A DNA stretch of 64,000 nucleotides. Origin: Sciurus carolinensis (lineage: Eukaryota; Chordata; Mammalia; Rodentia; Sciuridae). The stretch lies in NCBI RefSeq assembly GCF_902686445.1, contig NC_062215.1, positions 26,744,750 through 26,808,749 on the forward strand, written 5' to 3'. The position numbers and the translations under genes are program-made. The notes under the pieces were generated by a model, which had not been told where the DNA came from, ran no database searches, and worked only from the letters and a program-made list of their open reading frames with translations. Below are positions 49,159 to 59,489 of this stretch, in pieces; position 1 is the first letter of the stretch; the number at the start of each line of letters is the position of its first letter.

Positions 49159-49276
49159 GAACATTATCCATGGCAGCGATTCTGTGGAGAGTGCAGAGAA
49201 GGAGATCAGCTTGTGGTTTCAACCTGAGGAACTGGTGGATTACAAGAGTTGTGCACAGGACTGGATCTACGAGTGA
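49159..49276 (+). CDS. NME1: NME1 coding exon 4, residues 114-152, stop
   Basis: Completes Arg114 and gives [16 protein letters not shown]... to CAQDWIYE, then TGA at 49274-49276. It holds the catalytic His118 in the NIIHGSDS signature, Ser120 and Ser122, Cys145, and the C-terminal tail that stabilises the hexamer. Gln135 differs from the Lys135 of NME2. Confidence 0.98.
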
Positions 49277-49465
49277 CAGGAGGGCAAGCCCCACCATGCT
49301 TTGCCTGTCTACTTCCCACCATTCCCATGGGCAGGGGACCAGACTGTAGCAAATCTAGTTATTTCTGGAACTTCCTTATAATCTAGAGGGAAACTCTTGG
49401 AGCTGTGAGTGCTCCCTGTACAGTATTATGTGCTACCATCAGATTAAACTGTTTCATCTCAACAT
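49277..49465 (+). other. NME1: NME1 3' UTR
   Basis: About 190 bp from the stop to just past the poly(A) signal. It is short, SINE-free and typical for NME1. Confidence 0.85.
49443..49448 (+). terminator. NME1: NME1 poly(A) signal ATTAAA
   Basis: The common variant hexamer ATTAAA lies 167 bases after the stop codon, followed by a T/G-rich stretch (49480-49545). Using the weaker variant is compatible with read-through into NME2. Confidence 0.85.
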
Positions 49466-49732
49466 AGGATTAGTTGAATTGTTTACTTTGTATTGCTGTA
49501 TTGCTTTGCATTCTTCTTTTCCTTTTTGTGTTTTTTGGACCATCTGAGCTAATGTAGTGTAAATACTATATAAATTATTTGTATAGGCCTGAAGATCTCA
49601 CATACACACAGGCATTCTCTTTGCCTGTTTATCTCCTCATCTCTTGCATTCCATCCACTCTTGGCACAGAGCCAGTCAACAAGCATTTATGGAGGATCTG
49701 TTAGGTTGTCAAAACTAAACCTGCTTCTGATG

Positions 49733-49948
49733 AAGCAGGTGTGGTAGCACACGCCTGTAATCCCTGCAGCTCAGGAGGATGAGATAGGATAACAAGTTTG
49801 AGGCCAGCCTCAGCAACTAAGTGAGACTCTAAAAAACTTAGTGAGACCCTGCTCAAAATAAAAAACAAAAACTAATAAAACAGGGCTGAGGCTATGGTTA
49901 GAGTTATGGTTAGTGTTAGAGCACACCTGGGTTCAGTTCCCAGTAACA
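49733..49948 (+). mobile_element. MEN SINE
   Basis: gcaggtgtggtagcacacgc ... acctgggttcagttcccagt. Confidence 0.88.
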
Positions 49949-50361
49949 CAGAGATTCTACTGGATACAGAGGCTTCATCTGAAATAAAAGATATCTATCC
50001 TGTTCTTCAGAAATATGAGAAGTTGTAACTATTTCAGAAAACTCAGAGAAGCTCTGGACAGTAAGCCTAGATCCCTGGGATGGTCTCAAATAAAGTGGGA
50101 CAAATCTAAGTAGCTTATACTTATTTGGATATTAATTTGGTTGCTTTATGAGAGATAAGACACAAATGTACTTCTATTCCAATTTATAATCCAAGCTGTT
50201 CATTAGGGATGGTGCTGGTGGTAAGGCTCTGAACCTTGAGGTCGCCCAGGGACTCAGTTCTTTCTAACCAACTCAATATGGATTACTACCCCTAGGGCCA
50301 GCTTCCAGAAAGTTGGGGAGGGAAATGAAAGGAGTATCCCTTACTTTTAAAGGTAAAACTC

Positions 50362-50630
50362 AAACTGGGTGCTGTGGTGTGTGTCCGTAGTTCCAGCTAC
50401 TTGGGAGATAGTAGTCCAAGATCAGCCTGGGCTGTATAGTGATACCCTGTCTCAAGAAAAAAGAGCCAGGTGCGGTGGCACATACCTACAATCCCACAGA
50501 CTCAGGAGGCAGAGGCAGGATCGCAAGTTCAAAGCCAGACTCAGCAATTTAGCAAGGTCCTAAGCAACTTAGCAAGAACCTGTCTGGGTTGGGGATGTAG
50601 CCCATTGGTAAAGCATCCCTGGTACCAAAA
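50362..50630 (+). mobile_element. B1 half plus MEN
   Basis: 50362-50460 and 50466-50630 in tandem. Confidence 0.85.
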
Positions 50631-52839
50631 ACAAAAACCCTAAACCAAAAAGCCCAACTAAACAAACAAAAAACAAAGGAAGAAAAGTGAAGTACTTTCA
50701 CTTACCATGACATTCCATTGGCTAGAACTTAGTCATATGGCTGCATTTAGCTAACAAGAGAAACTGGAAAATATCCTTTTTATTTGAGTAAACTTGTCCT
50801 CAAGTAAAACTCAGAAGTTCTACCTGGAAAAAAAGTGAGCTGGAAAAAAAAGTGATCTAGAAACTGAGAATGAAAATTGAGGGGCAACTGATTTTTGTCA
50901 CAAACTTCAGCAGGGTCTCTTGCTTGGTATTGTTCACCTGGCTGGTAGAAGCAATAGAGAGAAAGGGAAAGAAGGAGGAGGATGGTTGGGATAAGAGTTA
51001 CCTTCTTTGGGGGCAGCTGGAGGCTGTTTCATGCAAAGCATGTTCTGTTTTAGGGAGTGGGATGACAGTTCCAGGACCTACCAGAACCTTTGCAGGGAGG
51101 CTGCTATAGCTTCCTGTGAAGAAAGTTCTTTCCAGGAAGGAAAGGAGATGGGTTGGAGAGGGTTAGTACTGAACTATAGGTAGATATCAGTGATCTGGTC
51201 ACGGGGCAAATAGCTCTCCACTGTTCAGAAAAATGCCCAGTGACATTTCCAGATTCTTACCCACAGTTTGACATTTGGTAACTCTGAAGAGGAAATCTAA
51301 ATAAGAGTGTGCTTCAGATTAAGGTCAAAGGAAACCCTGCCCCGAAATGAGAGCAAATGACAATTATTGTCAATGTATTATGGGTTGATGCTCTGCCACT
51401 AGAGGTTTGGGAAGCTGATAAGGTGTAACTAGAGACCTGGATTGTCACCCCATTTGGTCAGTCACAGGTGATAAGTGCTGTTAGTGAGATCGGCTCACTG
51501 TACTGGGAGGAGGCACATAGGTTCACACCATCTCAGGGCAGGGAGTGCTGCCATACTGGTGTCAGTGTTAGGGACGCTGAGGGGCGGGCTTACAGACTTC
51601 CCTAGAGAAGCAGGGGACCACCAAAAAGGGATGCTTTCTCCTGATTAAAAGGGCTGGAGTCACCCCAAGAAGGGTGGCAGGGGAGTTCCTACAAGGATGT
51701 GGCCTATTGGGATTCCAGAAGAAGCACTAAATGCCAGGGTGAGGAGCCCAAAGATTATTAGGGAAACTTAAGAGTGCTGCAGCTCCTCCTTGAGACAGAC
51801 AAGGAGAGGAAAGGGGTGTTCTCAGCAAGGGGTCATGGTATGGAGCTCATATGAGGGTTTAAGGAATTTTGGCTCAGGACCTGAGTCAGCTTTTTTGTGT
51901 TTGGGGCAACAATCTAAATGTCTTAATCAGTGCCTGAGACGGTTCCAGGCCCCGACTTGGGCTCAAGCCAGCTAAGATAAACCTGCAGCTGGCTGGGTCA
52001 TCAGGTTTGTCCAGGCACTCTGTGATTTCGTCGTCAGGACCCGAAAAAGAAGGGTGTGTGGTTTGCCAGACAGGAGTGGGGGACTGTTTGTAAGTCGACA
52101 GGTCTGAGATCTATGAGACTCTAGACTCTTGCTATGGTGTGTCTCAGGTTGAACCTGACCACACAGTAGAGCTGGGTGAGAACAGGGCAGCTGATTGAGG
52201 GTGGGAAGGTAGTGCGGAGACAGGCAACCAGGGACATATAGCGAAAGGTATGCAATATTTTCCCAAGGAGTACAGAGGGCAGGGTACAGAGACTAGAGCA
52301 GATGGCCCTCAGAGGAGGGTGCTGAGAGAGACTCCGTGCGTGCGGCTAGAAGCGAGGACGCGGATGAGTGAGGCCCAGGGCTTAACCAGGGCTTAAGCAA
52401 AGGGGTGGGGAAGGGAAGGCTGACTTTCAGAGGTGGTAAGGATAAAGACTTGGGGGCGCCTGAGGGCAGGGGAATCAGGTGGACGCAGGCGCTGGGGCAG
52501 AGGGTGAAAGTCGATGGAATTGACAGGGGAAGAGAACTCAAGACCAGCCGCACGTTCTCGCCGCGGAGAAGTGGAAGCAGGAAGCACTGAGACAAGAGCA
52601 GTCTTGATTGGGGAGGCTCTGGAGTAGGGGGACAAATCACTTCCCGCCTCGTAACTCGGGTAGTCTCCCGCAAGGCGAGGGCGTGCACCTGCAGGTCGCT
52701 GGGCGGGGACAAGGCCGCCAGCCGCGTCCGGCCGGCCGGGCATCCCCGGGTTGGGCGGCGCGCCCTCCGGGGTGTGGCCGTCTCGCGCCCCGCCCCCGCC
52801 CCTCCTCCTCCTCCTCCTCTGGCTCCCTGGTCGGGTGGT

Positions 52840-52891
52840 CGCTCAGATTTCGGTCTCGCAGCACATCCACCGCCTGTCCAGCAGCTCCCGG
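52840..52891 (+). other. NME2: NME2 non-coding exon 1 (probable)
   Basis: The 5' UTR exon is inferred from the donor CCCGG/GTAAGG (GT at 52892-52893) just after the GC boxes and 330 bp before the coding exon. The 5' end is not readable from sequence. Confidence 0.55.
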
Positions 52892-53224
52892 GTAAGGCTG
52901 TGTGCGCTCTCCGCCACCACTCTGTCCCGATTCGCCGCGGGATCCGGGCCCCGGTCTGCACGCGCCCGCGGCCCTCCGCAGCACCGCGCTGGTCGGAGCC
53001 GGGTCCCCAGCACCTCCCCTGCGCCGGCCTTGGGGCACTGCAGAGGGGTGGCGGCGCCTGCAGGAGCAGGGCGGATGCGTCCGGGAAGCCACGTGTCCCC
53101 AAGGCCTGGGAGGTGGGTGGCCGGGCGGGCGTCCACGTGGCCTCCCCGACTCGGGCCGCGGCCCCGGTGGGGCTGCGTCCTGGCGGACGCCCGGCCCTGA
53201 CTGCGCCTCGGGTCCCGCAGGACC

Positions 53225-53350
53225 ATGGCCAACCTCGAACGCACCTTCATCGCCATCAAGCCGGACGGCGTGCAGCGCGGCCTGGTGGGCGAGATCATCA
53301 AGCGCTTCGAGCAGAAGGGGTTCCGGCTGGTGGCCATGAAGTTCCTTCGG
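53225..53350 (+). CDS. NME2: NME2 coding exon 1 (NDP kinase B)
   Basis: Start of nucleoside diphosphate kinase B, which catalyses the same phosphate transfer as NME1, forms mixed hexamers with it, can phosphorylate protein histidines, and was described as the c-MYC promoter-binding factor PuF. The exon starts at 53221 after CCCGCAG, and the start context GACCATGG is the same as in NME1. Forty-two codons, [17 protein letters not shown]... to VAMKFLR, end in phase 0 before GTAACG. Leu4, Ala37-Met38 and Arg34 (nucleic-acid contact) are B-isoform residues. Codons are extremely GC-rich because the exon lies in the CpG island, unlike the later exons. The full coding length is 459 nt, 152 residues plus stop. 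Confidence 0.98.
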
Positions 53351-54187
53351 GTAACGCTCCCTAGCTCCCTGCCCACTCGGCCGCCCGGACGCGGTGTTTG
53401 CCCTCCCCGCAGCGGTTAGTCTGCGTCTCCTTTCCGGGTTGGAGTCCGCTTGGTTGACTGCGATCGCGCGAGAAGCCCTTTGCCCTCGACCCCTCCCCAG
53501 GGCTGCCATGGCCCTCTGACCCTTTCCCGATGCTCGGGGAGGACCGACGCCCTTGGGAAGGTTAAGCGGAGGTAACATGACTCCTGCCCGGGGCCGGCTT
53601 CCTTCCCTCGGAGCGTCCAGGTGGCTTAGAACCGCGGCCCTGCCCGACTGTCGCAGGCGGGCAGCAGCGAGTGGAGGAAGCCAGGGGCCCGTTTCCGGGC
53701 GCACGCGGGTCTACCCACGCACAGGCCGGAGGTTTGCAGTCCTGTACTTTGCCTGCTACTTGAGGATGACAGGTTCTGGGTGCAGCTTTCATCCTTTGAC
53801 AGGGGGTAGTGACTGTATTTCCCACTTCAGATTTGGGACACAGATCTGAACCCCAATACTGAAGGGTTAAGTACTGAAAACTTAATAAGTCCAAGTTCAT
53901 CAGAGAAGAGAATGTTCTGTTATCATCTGAAATGATTAAAAGGGCCTCCTCGGTAGGCCACAGGAGTTTCATGTGATTTCCATGTGACTTATCCTTCAGT
54001 TGCAGCCAACATTTAACTTCTTAAGTCTGGATCCTCAGATGCCGTCTGTTTAGGATTATAAAATCCATAATGTCATTGACAAGGATGTCTTTATGGTCAG
54101 AAGTCTTTCTGCTAAAATGGCATCAGTTGCATGGTTTGGCTAGGATTCTTTTTTTCTTTTCCTTTTTTTTTTTTTTTTTTTTTTTCT

Positions 54188-54356
54188 TTTTAGTACTGTG
54201 AATTGAACCCAGGGGCATTTTACCCCTGAGCTTTATCCCCAGTCCCCTTAAAATTTTTTTTCTCCTTTTTTATTTTTTTGGGGTACCAGGGATTGGACCT
54301 AGGGCTTCATGCATGTTAGGCAAGCACTCTACCATGAAGCTACATCCCCAGTCTTT
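54188..54356 (-). mobile_element. Two reverse ID-like halves
   Basis: 54188-54250 (gaattgaacccaggggcatt) and 54275-54356 (caagcactctaccatgaagc) in NME2 intron. Confidence 0.8.
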
Positions 54357-54371
54357 TAAAAAAAAATTCGA

Positions 54372-54459
54372 GTGCTCGCTTTGGCAGCATATATACTAAA
54401 ATTGGAATGATACAAAGAAGATTAGCATGGCCCCTGGACAAGGATGACCCGCAAATTCA
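54372..54459 (+). pseudogene. U6 snRNA-derived pseudogene
   Basis: The gtgctcgctttggcagcata start, the conserved ATACTAAAATTGGAA-type block and the gaagattagcatggcccc segment are clear U6 snRNA landmarks. It carries several substitutions and diverges after 'gcaaattca', so the 3' end with the T-run is gone. No U6-type upstream promoter (PSE/TATA) precedes it; a reverse SINE does. It is a dead retrocopy in an NME2 intron. Confidence 0.9.
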
Positions 54460-54558
54460 CTTCGTAGGGAACCTGCCCCATTGATGAGGGAGAGGATGGG
54501 GTGGAGCCATACTTGAACCTTTACAGCTTGTTTCCTAACTGGACCCTCTGAATATCAG

Positions 54559-54660
54559 GCCTCTGAGGACCATCTGAAGCAGCACTACATTGACCTGAAA
54601 GATCGACCCTTCTTCCCAGGGCTGGTGAAGTACATGAACTCAGGGCCAGTGGTGGCTATG
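54559..54660 (+). CDS. NME2: NME2 coding exon 2, residues 43-76
   Basis: Thirty-four codons, [19 protein letters not shown] to GPVVAM, phase 0 at both ends, acceptor ATATCAG, donor GTGAGT. Asn69, named in DNA binding by NME2, is present in place of His69 of NME1. A U6-like relic sits 100 bp upstream in the intron. Confidence 0.98.
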
Positions 54661-55425
54661 GTGAGTGCTTGTTGGGGATCAAAGACGACCAGGGAGATTG
54701 CTAAGTGCCTACCTGTTCCTTTTTTTAGACACCCCACCCAAAATTGTTCCTTTTACAAATGGGTCCTGCTGGAGTTATTAACTAGGAGTTTGGGAGGAGA
54801 AGGGAAAAGGAATCTGACTTTAGGAAAAAAGGACACTTTATGGTAAATTCCCCCAGGGCTAGCCTCACTGCCAACAAAAAAAAGTACCAGATTTCTTAGG
54901 TTTATCAGGTGTTTTTCACCATGTTTCGTAGACTTAAATACTTTCTAAAATTTTCTTATGAAAAATTTGAACTTAAGTATGTAATACATACTTAAAAAGT
55001 CTCTAATCCTATGCTAGAGATGAAGCATTTCCAGATGGCATTAATGTTCAGTTGGGAGTGAACAAAAGTAGAGGGTGTAATAGAGAGGAGCCAAAATTGA
55101 GAAAGAGCACTTCCTGTTTCCCTGGCATGACTTCCCTCCTATTTTCCCTGGAATGCTTTCCCTTTTAAATCAACCTTTACCATCTCTTGCTGTCACTTTA
55201 CCCCTTCTTCAACTATTTTTTTCTGTTTGTGGCTCTATAAATCCCCTAAGTTTAGACTGTGTCTGGATCCTATTTTTGGAATAGAATTTGTCACATAGGC
55301 GTCTGCTCTCTGGTGGGATTATCATTGATTGGTCTAATTGATGTGTGCTCTTAGGTAGGGGTATTTGTCCTGAATGTTCCTGAGTAGCAGATCTGTTGCT
55401 ATAATTCCTTTCCCCTCTGGTCAAG

Positions 55426-55538
55426 GTCTGGGAGGGGCTGAATGTGGTGAAGACAGGCCGAGTGATGCTTGGGGAGACAAATCCAGCAGATTCTAAACCA
55501 GGTACCATTCGAGGGGATTTCTGCATTCAAGTTGGCAG
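55426..55538 (+). CDS. NME2: NME2 coding exon 3, residues 77-113
   Basis: 113 nt, phase 2 end, acceptor GTCAAG, donor GTAAGT. It encodes the same 37 residues as NME1, including Arg88, Pro96 and Cys109. All differences from the NME1 exon are synonymous and cluster in the 3' part. Confidence 0.98.
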
Positions 55539-55983
55539 GTAAGTCCTGGGATAGTGTCGATGACTTTAACTCCTGGGGTGCATTGATGACTTTACTCACT
55601 TAAATGGAGTATAAAGCAAATGTTTTGGGTATATTCCATTTTTCAAAATATCTGAACTTTAAATTAGATGGAGATTATTATTGGATAAAAACTTTCATGC
55701 ATAGCTACTTCCCCAGGTTACTCGAAATTTTAACCAAGTCACCACACAGGGGAGTTTCATATGGCAGTTACTGTGGCACAACCTCATAGGGTTTTAGCCT
55801 TGCCAAGCTTTGTATTTGGGGCATTGCATCCATGGGCACAAAATCTATACAAAAACCGTAGAGTTGAGATTCAAGTGGAATGAAGGGATTGTTATTAATA
55901 AACATGCATTCCATGGTTGGACTTTACAGATCAGTGATCCAAGAAAGAGTAGCAGCAATGGTCCTTGAGAATAATTACGTGTA

Positions 55984-56268
55984 GCTGGGTGTAGTGGTGC
56001 AAGCCTGTAGTCCCAGGGACCTTGGAGGCTGAGGCAGGAGGATCACAAGTTCAAGGCCAGCCTCAGCAACTTAGGCCCTAAGCAACTTTCCGAGACCCTG
56101 TTTCAAGATTAAAAAAAAAAGAAAAAGGGGTGAGGGCCAAGTGCAGTGGTCTTTGCTTGCAAACCCAGCAACTCAGGAGGCTGAGGCAGAAGGATTACAT
56201 GTTTAAGGCCAGCCTTGGCAATTTAGTAAGACTTGTACCTGCACCCCCTGAGCCCCCTGCAAAAAAAT
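55984..56268 (+). mobile_element. Two B1 halves
   Basis: gctgggtgtagtggtgcaag and ccaagtgcagtggtctttgc begin successive units, each with its own caggaggctgaggcag-type core. Confidence 0.82.
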
Positions 56269-56351
56269 AAATCACATCTAGTTAAGGTTTTGTTCTAGAG
56301 TAAGCTTGACTTTTTCTATATGCTTCAAAATTTGAGAAGGAATATTTTTGC

Positions 56352-56812
56352 AGCATCAGCTGGGTATCAAACTCATGGCTTCATGCATGCTAGGCAAGTA
56401 CTCTACCACTGAGCCATATCCCCAGTCCTAGAAGTACTTTTTGAGGGGGGAAAACTTAAAAGTATAATATAGTTGAACCAATTAACCTTTTTCATCAAGC
56501 ATCTTTACAGTCACTTTGTTGTTGAGATGGGGTATTGCTGTTACCCAGGCTAGTCCTGGACTCCTGGGCTTAAGTAATCCTCTTGCCTCAGCTCTTGGAA
56601 TAGCACCTTCATTGTTTTTTTTTTTAAACCAGAGATTGAGCCCAGGGGTGCTTGACCATTGAGCCACATCCCCACTCCTTTATTTTTTATTTTTTTGAGA
56701 CAGGATCTTACAATGTTGCTTAGGGCCTCACTAAGTTGCTGAGGCTGGTCTCCAACTTTAAATCCTCCTGTGTCTCTGGGATTACAGGCATGTGCTACCA
56801 TGCCTGGCCATC
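56352..56812 (-). mobile_element. Reverse ID and reverse MEN
   Basis: ID at 56352-56430; MEN at 56622-56812 (accattgagccacatcccca). Confidence 0.85.
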
Positions 56813-56975
56813 TTCATAGTTTTATAGTTCGTTTTCAAAAATACTTTGGGGTATATAATTTGCTGCATCAAGTGGAAATTTGGCTGAAAAGTTCTGCAGT
56901 GGCTGTCCTTTGTTGTAACCATTAGTTAGATTTTTGCATTTTAAAACATGATAACTAGTAACTTTTCTTTCTTAG

Positions 56976-57093
56976 GAACATCATTCATGGCAGTGACTCC
57001 ATACAAAGCGCTGAAAAAGAGATCAGCCTATGGTTTAAGCCTGAAGAATTGGTTGACTACAAGTCTTGTGCTCATGACTGGGTCTATGAATAG
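56976..57093 (+). CDS. NME2: NME2 coding exon 4, residues 114-152, stop
   Basis: Completes Arg114 and runs [16 protein letters not shown]... to CAHDWVYE, stop TAG at 57091-57093. It has catalytic His118, Ser120 and Ser122 and the B-type Lys135. Ile123-Gln124 replaces the Val-Lys pair I recall from the human protein. The acceptor is TTCTTAG. Confidence 0.98.
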
Positions 57094-57230
57094 AGATGGT
57101 CAAAGCAGGGTCCCCGTCAGCACAACCAGAGGAGTCCTTGATCACAGCTGTTCATTCCACTGACTTGGAAGATAGAGTAGATCATTCTTTTCTAAAGCAT
57201 ATTTACCAATAAAGCCTTTGGAAGTGGGTG
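57094..57230 (+). other. NME2: NME2 3' UTR
   Basis: A short 3' UTR of about 135 bp ending shortly after the poly(A) signal; a GT-rich element (gtgggtgcagtggcttgtg) follows at 57223. Confidence 0.85.
57208..57213 (+). terminator. NME2: NME2 poly(A) signal AATAAA
   Basis: Canonical hexamer 115 bases after the stop, with a downstream GT-rich stretch. Confidence 0.92.
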
Positions 57231-57489
57231 CAGTGGCTTGTGCTTATTTGATCCTAAGCTGAAAGAAATGACTTTGTACCCTGGTTACTGTGGCATTATC
57301 TAAAACCAGTAGTCCTATTTATTATGGAAGAAATATCTGATCCTTCTCAGAACCTGTGCATACTTCAACATGTTCTAGGGCTGGAGAGGAAAAGTGTAGT
57401 ACTGGTTGTTTAAGGACTGGTAAGAAAATAAACATCCCTGATTGCTTTAGCTAATAGAGAAATGTTTATTTCTGAAAGGAGGATGTGTG

Positions 57490-57670
57490 GAAATGGTGAA
57501 ACATGCACACTAGTAATCTACAAACTGAAGTTGTACAAATTTGGGCAAGTTACTTATGAAATCTAAAGACATTTAAAAAGGAATGCCTCCTACAAATGTA
57601 ATGCTGGATTAAATGAAATAATGTATATAAAAATCATTAACCTCCAAATGTCTGGCCCGTAGCTACAACC
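57490..57670 (+). mobile_element. MIR relic
   Basis: tttgggcaagttacttatg then ctggattaaatgaaataatg; decayed. Confidence 0.55.
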
Positions 57671-57810
57671 CTATCAATTTTTTACCCTGGGCTAGAAGCA
57701 AGCATCCTGATTTTCAGATTAATTCTGCTGGACAGGCAGTTATGGAGTGCATTTGTAACACTATCTCTTGGAGTTTGGCATAAAAACTCACAGAAAAAGG
57801 TGGATTTCGA

Positions 57811-57813
<3 letters not shown>

Positions 57814-57846
<33 letters not shown>

Positions 57847-57852
57847 TATACA
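57814..57852. repeat. A-run plus (TA)n
   Basis: Poly-A followed by TA repeats upstream of a minus-strand ID copy. Confidence 0.85.
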
Positions 57853-57874
57853 TATTTTTGTTGTTGTTGCACCT

Positions 57875-57965
57875 TTGTTTTATTTATATGTGGTGCTGAG
57901 AATTGAATCCAGTGCCTCACACATGCTAGGCAAGTGCTGTATCATTGAGCCACAATTGCAGCCCT
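57875..57965 (-). mobile_element. Tailed ID SINE
   Basis: tttatatgtggtgctgagaa ... cattgagccacaattgcagc. Confidence 0.88.
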
Positions 57966-57990
57966 GTATTTAGTTTTAAGAAAATGATGA

Positions 57991-58188
57991 GGGGCTGGGG
58001 AGATAGCTCAGTCGGTAGAGTGCTTGCCTTGCAAGCACAAGGCCCTGGGTTCGATCCCCAGCACCCAAAAAAAAAAAAAAAAATGATGAGGGTCTGGGGA
58101 GATAGCTCAGTTGGTAGAGTGCTTGCCTTGTAAGCACAAGGCCCTGGGTTCGATCCCCAGCAACCCCCCCCCAAAAAAAAAAAAACCA
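57991..58188 (+). mobile_element. Two near-identical ID SINEs
   Basis: 57991-58078 and 58091-58188, each preceded by aaatgatgagg. Both have box A (tagctcagt-ggtagagtg) and box B (gggttcgatcccc) close to a functional tRNA-like promoter. Confidence 0.93.
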
Positions 58189-58277
58189 AAGTGAAATCAC
58201 TTCTGTGTAAGACTCAATACTGTATTTATTATGCAGATTGCTACACTAATTACAATGATTGACGTAATACATTTGGG

Positions 58278-58350
58278 GGCTGAAGTTCCTGAGGTGGAGT
58301 GCTTGCCTAGCACATTGAGGTGCTGGGTTTAATCCCCAGCACCACCAAAA
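58278..58350 (+). mobile_element. ID SINE, decayed
   Basis: ctgaagttcctgaggtggag ... gggtttaatccccagcacca; box A lost. Confidence 0.75.
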
Positions 58351-58736
58351 AAGTGGTTTGGCTTCTGCCCATTGCTGGTATACAACTCCTAAGACCTTTG
58401 GATTCTCTTTAGTGAGAAGGGTCTTTTGTATGCCGAGGTGACTGGGGTGGGGGGCTGGTTCTTGGAACCAACTTGTGCCTATGCGGTTGGAACTGTCTCA
58501 TCCCCCAACCTCTAGGAAGGGCAGGGGGCAGGCTAAATGTTGAGTTCATCACCAGTGGACTATGTTATCAGCCATTCCTGTATAATGGAATGCCCATAGC
58601 AAGCCAAAAGGACAAGGTTTGGGGAGATTCCACATTCCTGAAGTGCCTGGAGGGTGGTATCAGAGAAGACAGAAGTTTCATGTTCTTTCCACTTGACCTG
58701 CCTGTGCTTCTTATCTGTATTCTTTGTGTCCTTTAT

Positions 58737-58843
58737 TTATTTATTTATTTATTTATTTATTTTTTTTGGGTGCTGGGGATCGAACCCAGGGCCTTGTGCT
58801 TGCAAGGCAAGCACTCTACCGACTGAGCTATCTCCCCAGCCCC
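58737..58843 (-). mobile_element. ID SINE with target copies
   Basis: tgtcctttattt occurs before (58726) and after (58844) the copy; the tail expanded to (ttta)n. Confidence 0.9.
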
Positions 58844-59122
58844 TGTCCTTTATTTTAAAAAGGGTGATTGTAAAAGTGTTTCCCTGAGTTCTGTGAGCCA
58901 ATTATGGAACCCAGATTTTATAGCCAGTTGGTTAGAAGTACAAGTCACAGCTTGGGGCTTATGACAGGCTCTAAAATGGGGTTGGGGGAACAGTCTTGGA
59001 GATGACTCTCCAGGTAGGCTGCCAGAATTGATCTGAAATTTGAATCAGAAAGGATAAAGTCTTCTGTAGAACTACTTAGTGGGGAGAAAGAAATGTATGC
59101 TGGTGTCAGCAGTGTTGACGTG

Positions 59123-59232
59123 GGGCTGGGCTGTAGCTCAGTGGTATAGCACCTGCAGTCTAGCATGTGCAAAGCCCTGGCTTACATCTCCAGTACTGCA
59201 AAAACCAAAAGCAAAGCACACACAAAAAGCCT
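59123..59232 (+). mobile_element. ID SINE
   Basis: gctgggctgtagctcagtgg ... ggcttacatctccagtactg. Confidence 0.85.
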
Positions 59233-59489
59233 GTTAAACATGGTAACCCCAAACAGTTTGGGTCCTGGGCCCATGCTGGCTTCTCTTTCTCCCTACCAGC
59301 TAGGAGGAAACTGCTCACAGCATGCACGTGCCACCTGTACTGTTAGATGAGATCAGGCTGTACTGTTAGATGAGATCACAGGTTCCTTTTGGAAGGAACA
59401 GGGGCCTCTAAGAATTGCTTATAAGAAGGCATTCGATATTTTGAATAAACCATCCCCCTCAAACCTCAACACAGTAAAGAACTGCTCAA

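Larger units (their letters stand above)
49466..52430. other. intergenic NME1-NME2
   Basis: Three kilobases between the tandem paralogues. They include two MEN-rich spots (49733-49948, 50362-50630) and otherwise unique sequence at 50640-52430 that gets steadily more GC-rich toward NME2. No exon is supported; short open frames lack splice or codon support. In a read-through transcript this whole piece is intron. Confidence 0.8.
52430..53720. promoter_or_regulatory. NME2: CpG island promoter of NME2
   Basis: A strong island of about 1.3 kb covering the NME2 start and first coding exon. Adjacent GC boxes (ccccgcccccgcccc, 52788-52802) are followed by a cctcctcctcc tract (52799-52820) about 40 bases before the likely first exon. 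No TATA box is seen. Long open frames on both strands here, up to 355 codons antisense, result from the absence of AT-rich stop codons. Confidence 0.9.
53351..54558 (+). other. NME2: NME2 intron between coding exons 1 and 2
   Basis: The first 370 bases are still CpG island. 53730-54150 is unique sequence without a recognised element, then come reverse SINE material (54188-54356) and the U6 relic. Confidence 0.85.
54661..56975 (+). other. NME2: NME2 introns around coding exon 3
   Basis: Introns 54661-55425 and 55539-56975. The first is free of recognised repeats. The second holds two plus-strand SINE halves (55984-56268) and two minus-strand SINEs (56352-56430, 56622-56812). Confidence 0.85.
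57231..59489. other. intergenic NME2-MBTD1, convergent
   Basis: 2.3 kb between the poly(A) sites of two convergent genes. It contains a MIR (about 57490-57670), a TA run and at least six ID-type SINEs; 58355-58720 and 58860-59110 show no known element. Confidence 0.8.

Noticed and set aside
52637..53704. 355-codon antisense open frame over the NME2 promoter
   Set aside because: Composition-driven: the CpG island lacks AT-rich stop codons in several frames. The peptide is Arg/Pro/Gly-rich and lies antisense to NME2 exons.
57991..58188. Possible tRNA genes
   Set aside because: The cloverleaf-like sequences are ID SINE heads with A-rich tails; the acceptor stems do not close as in a true tRNA.
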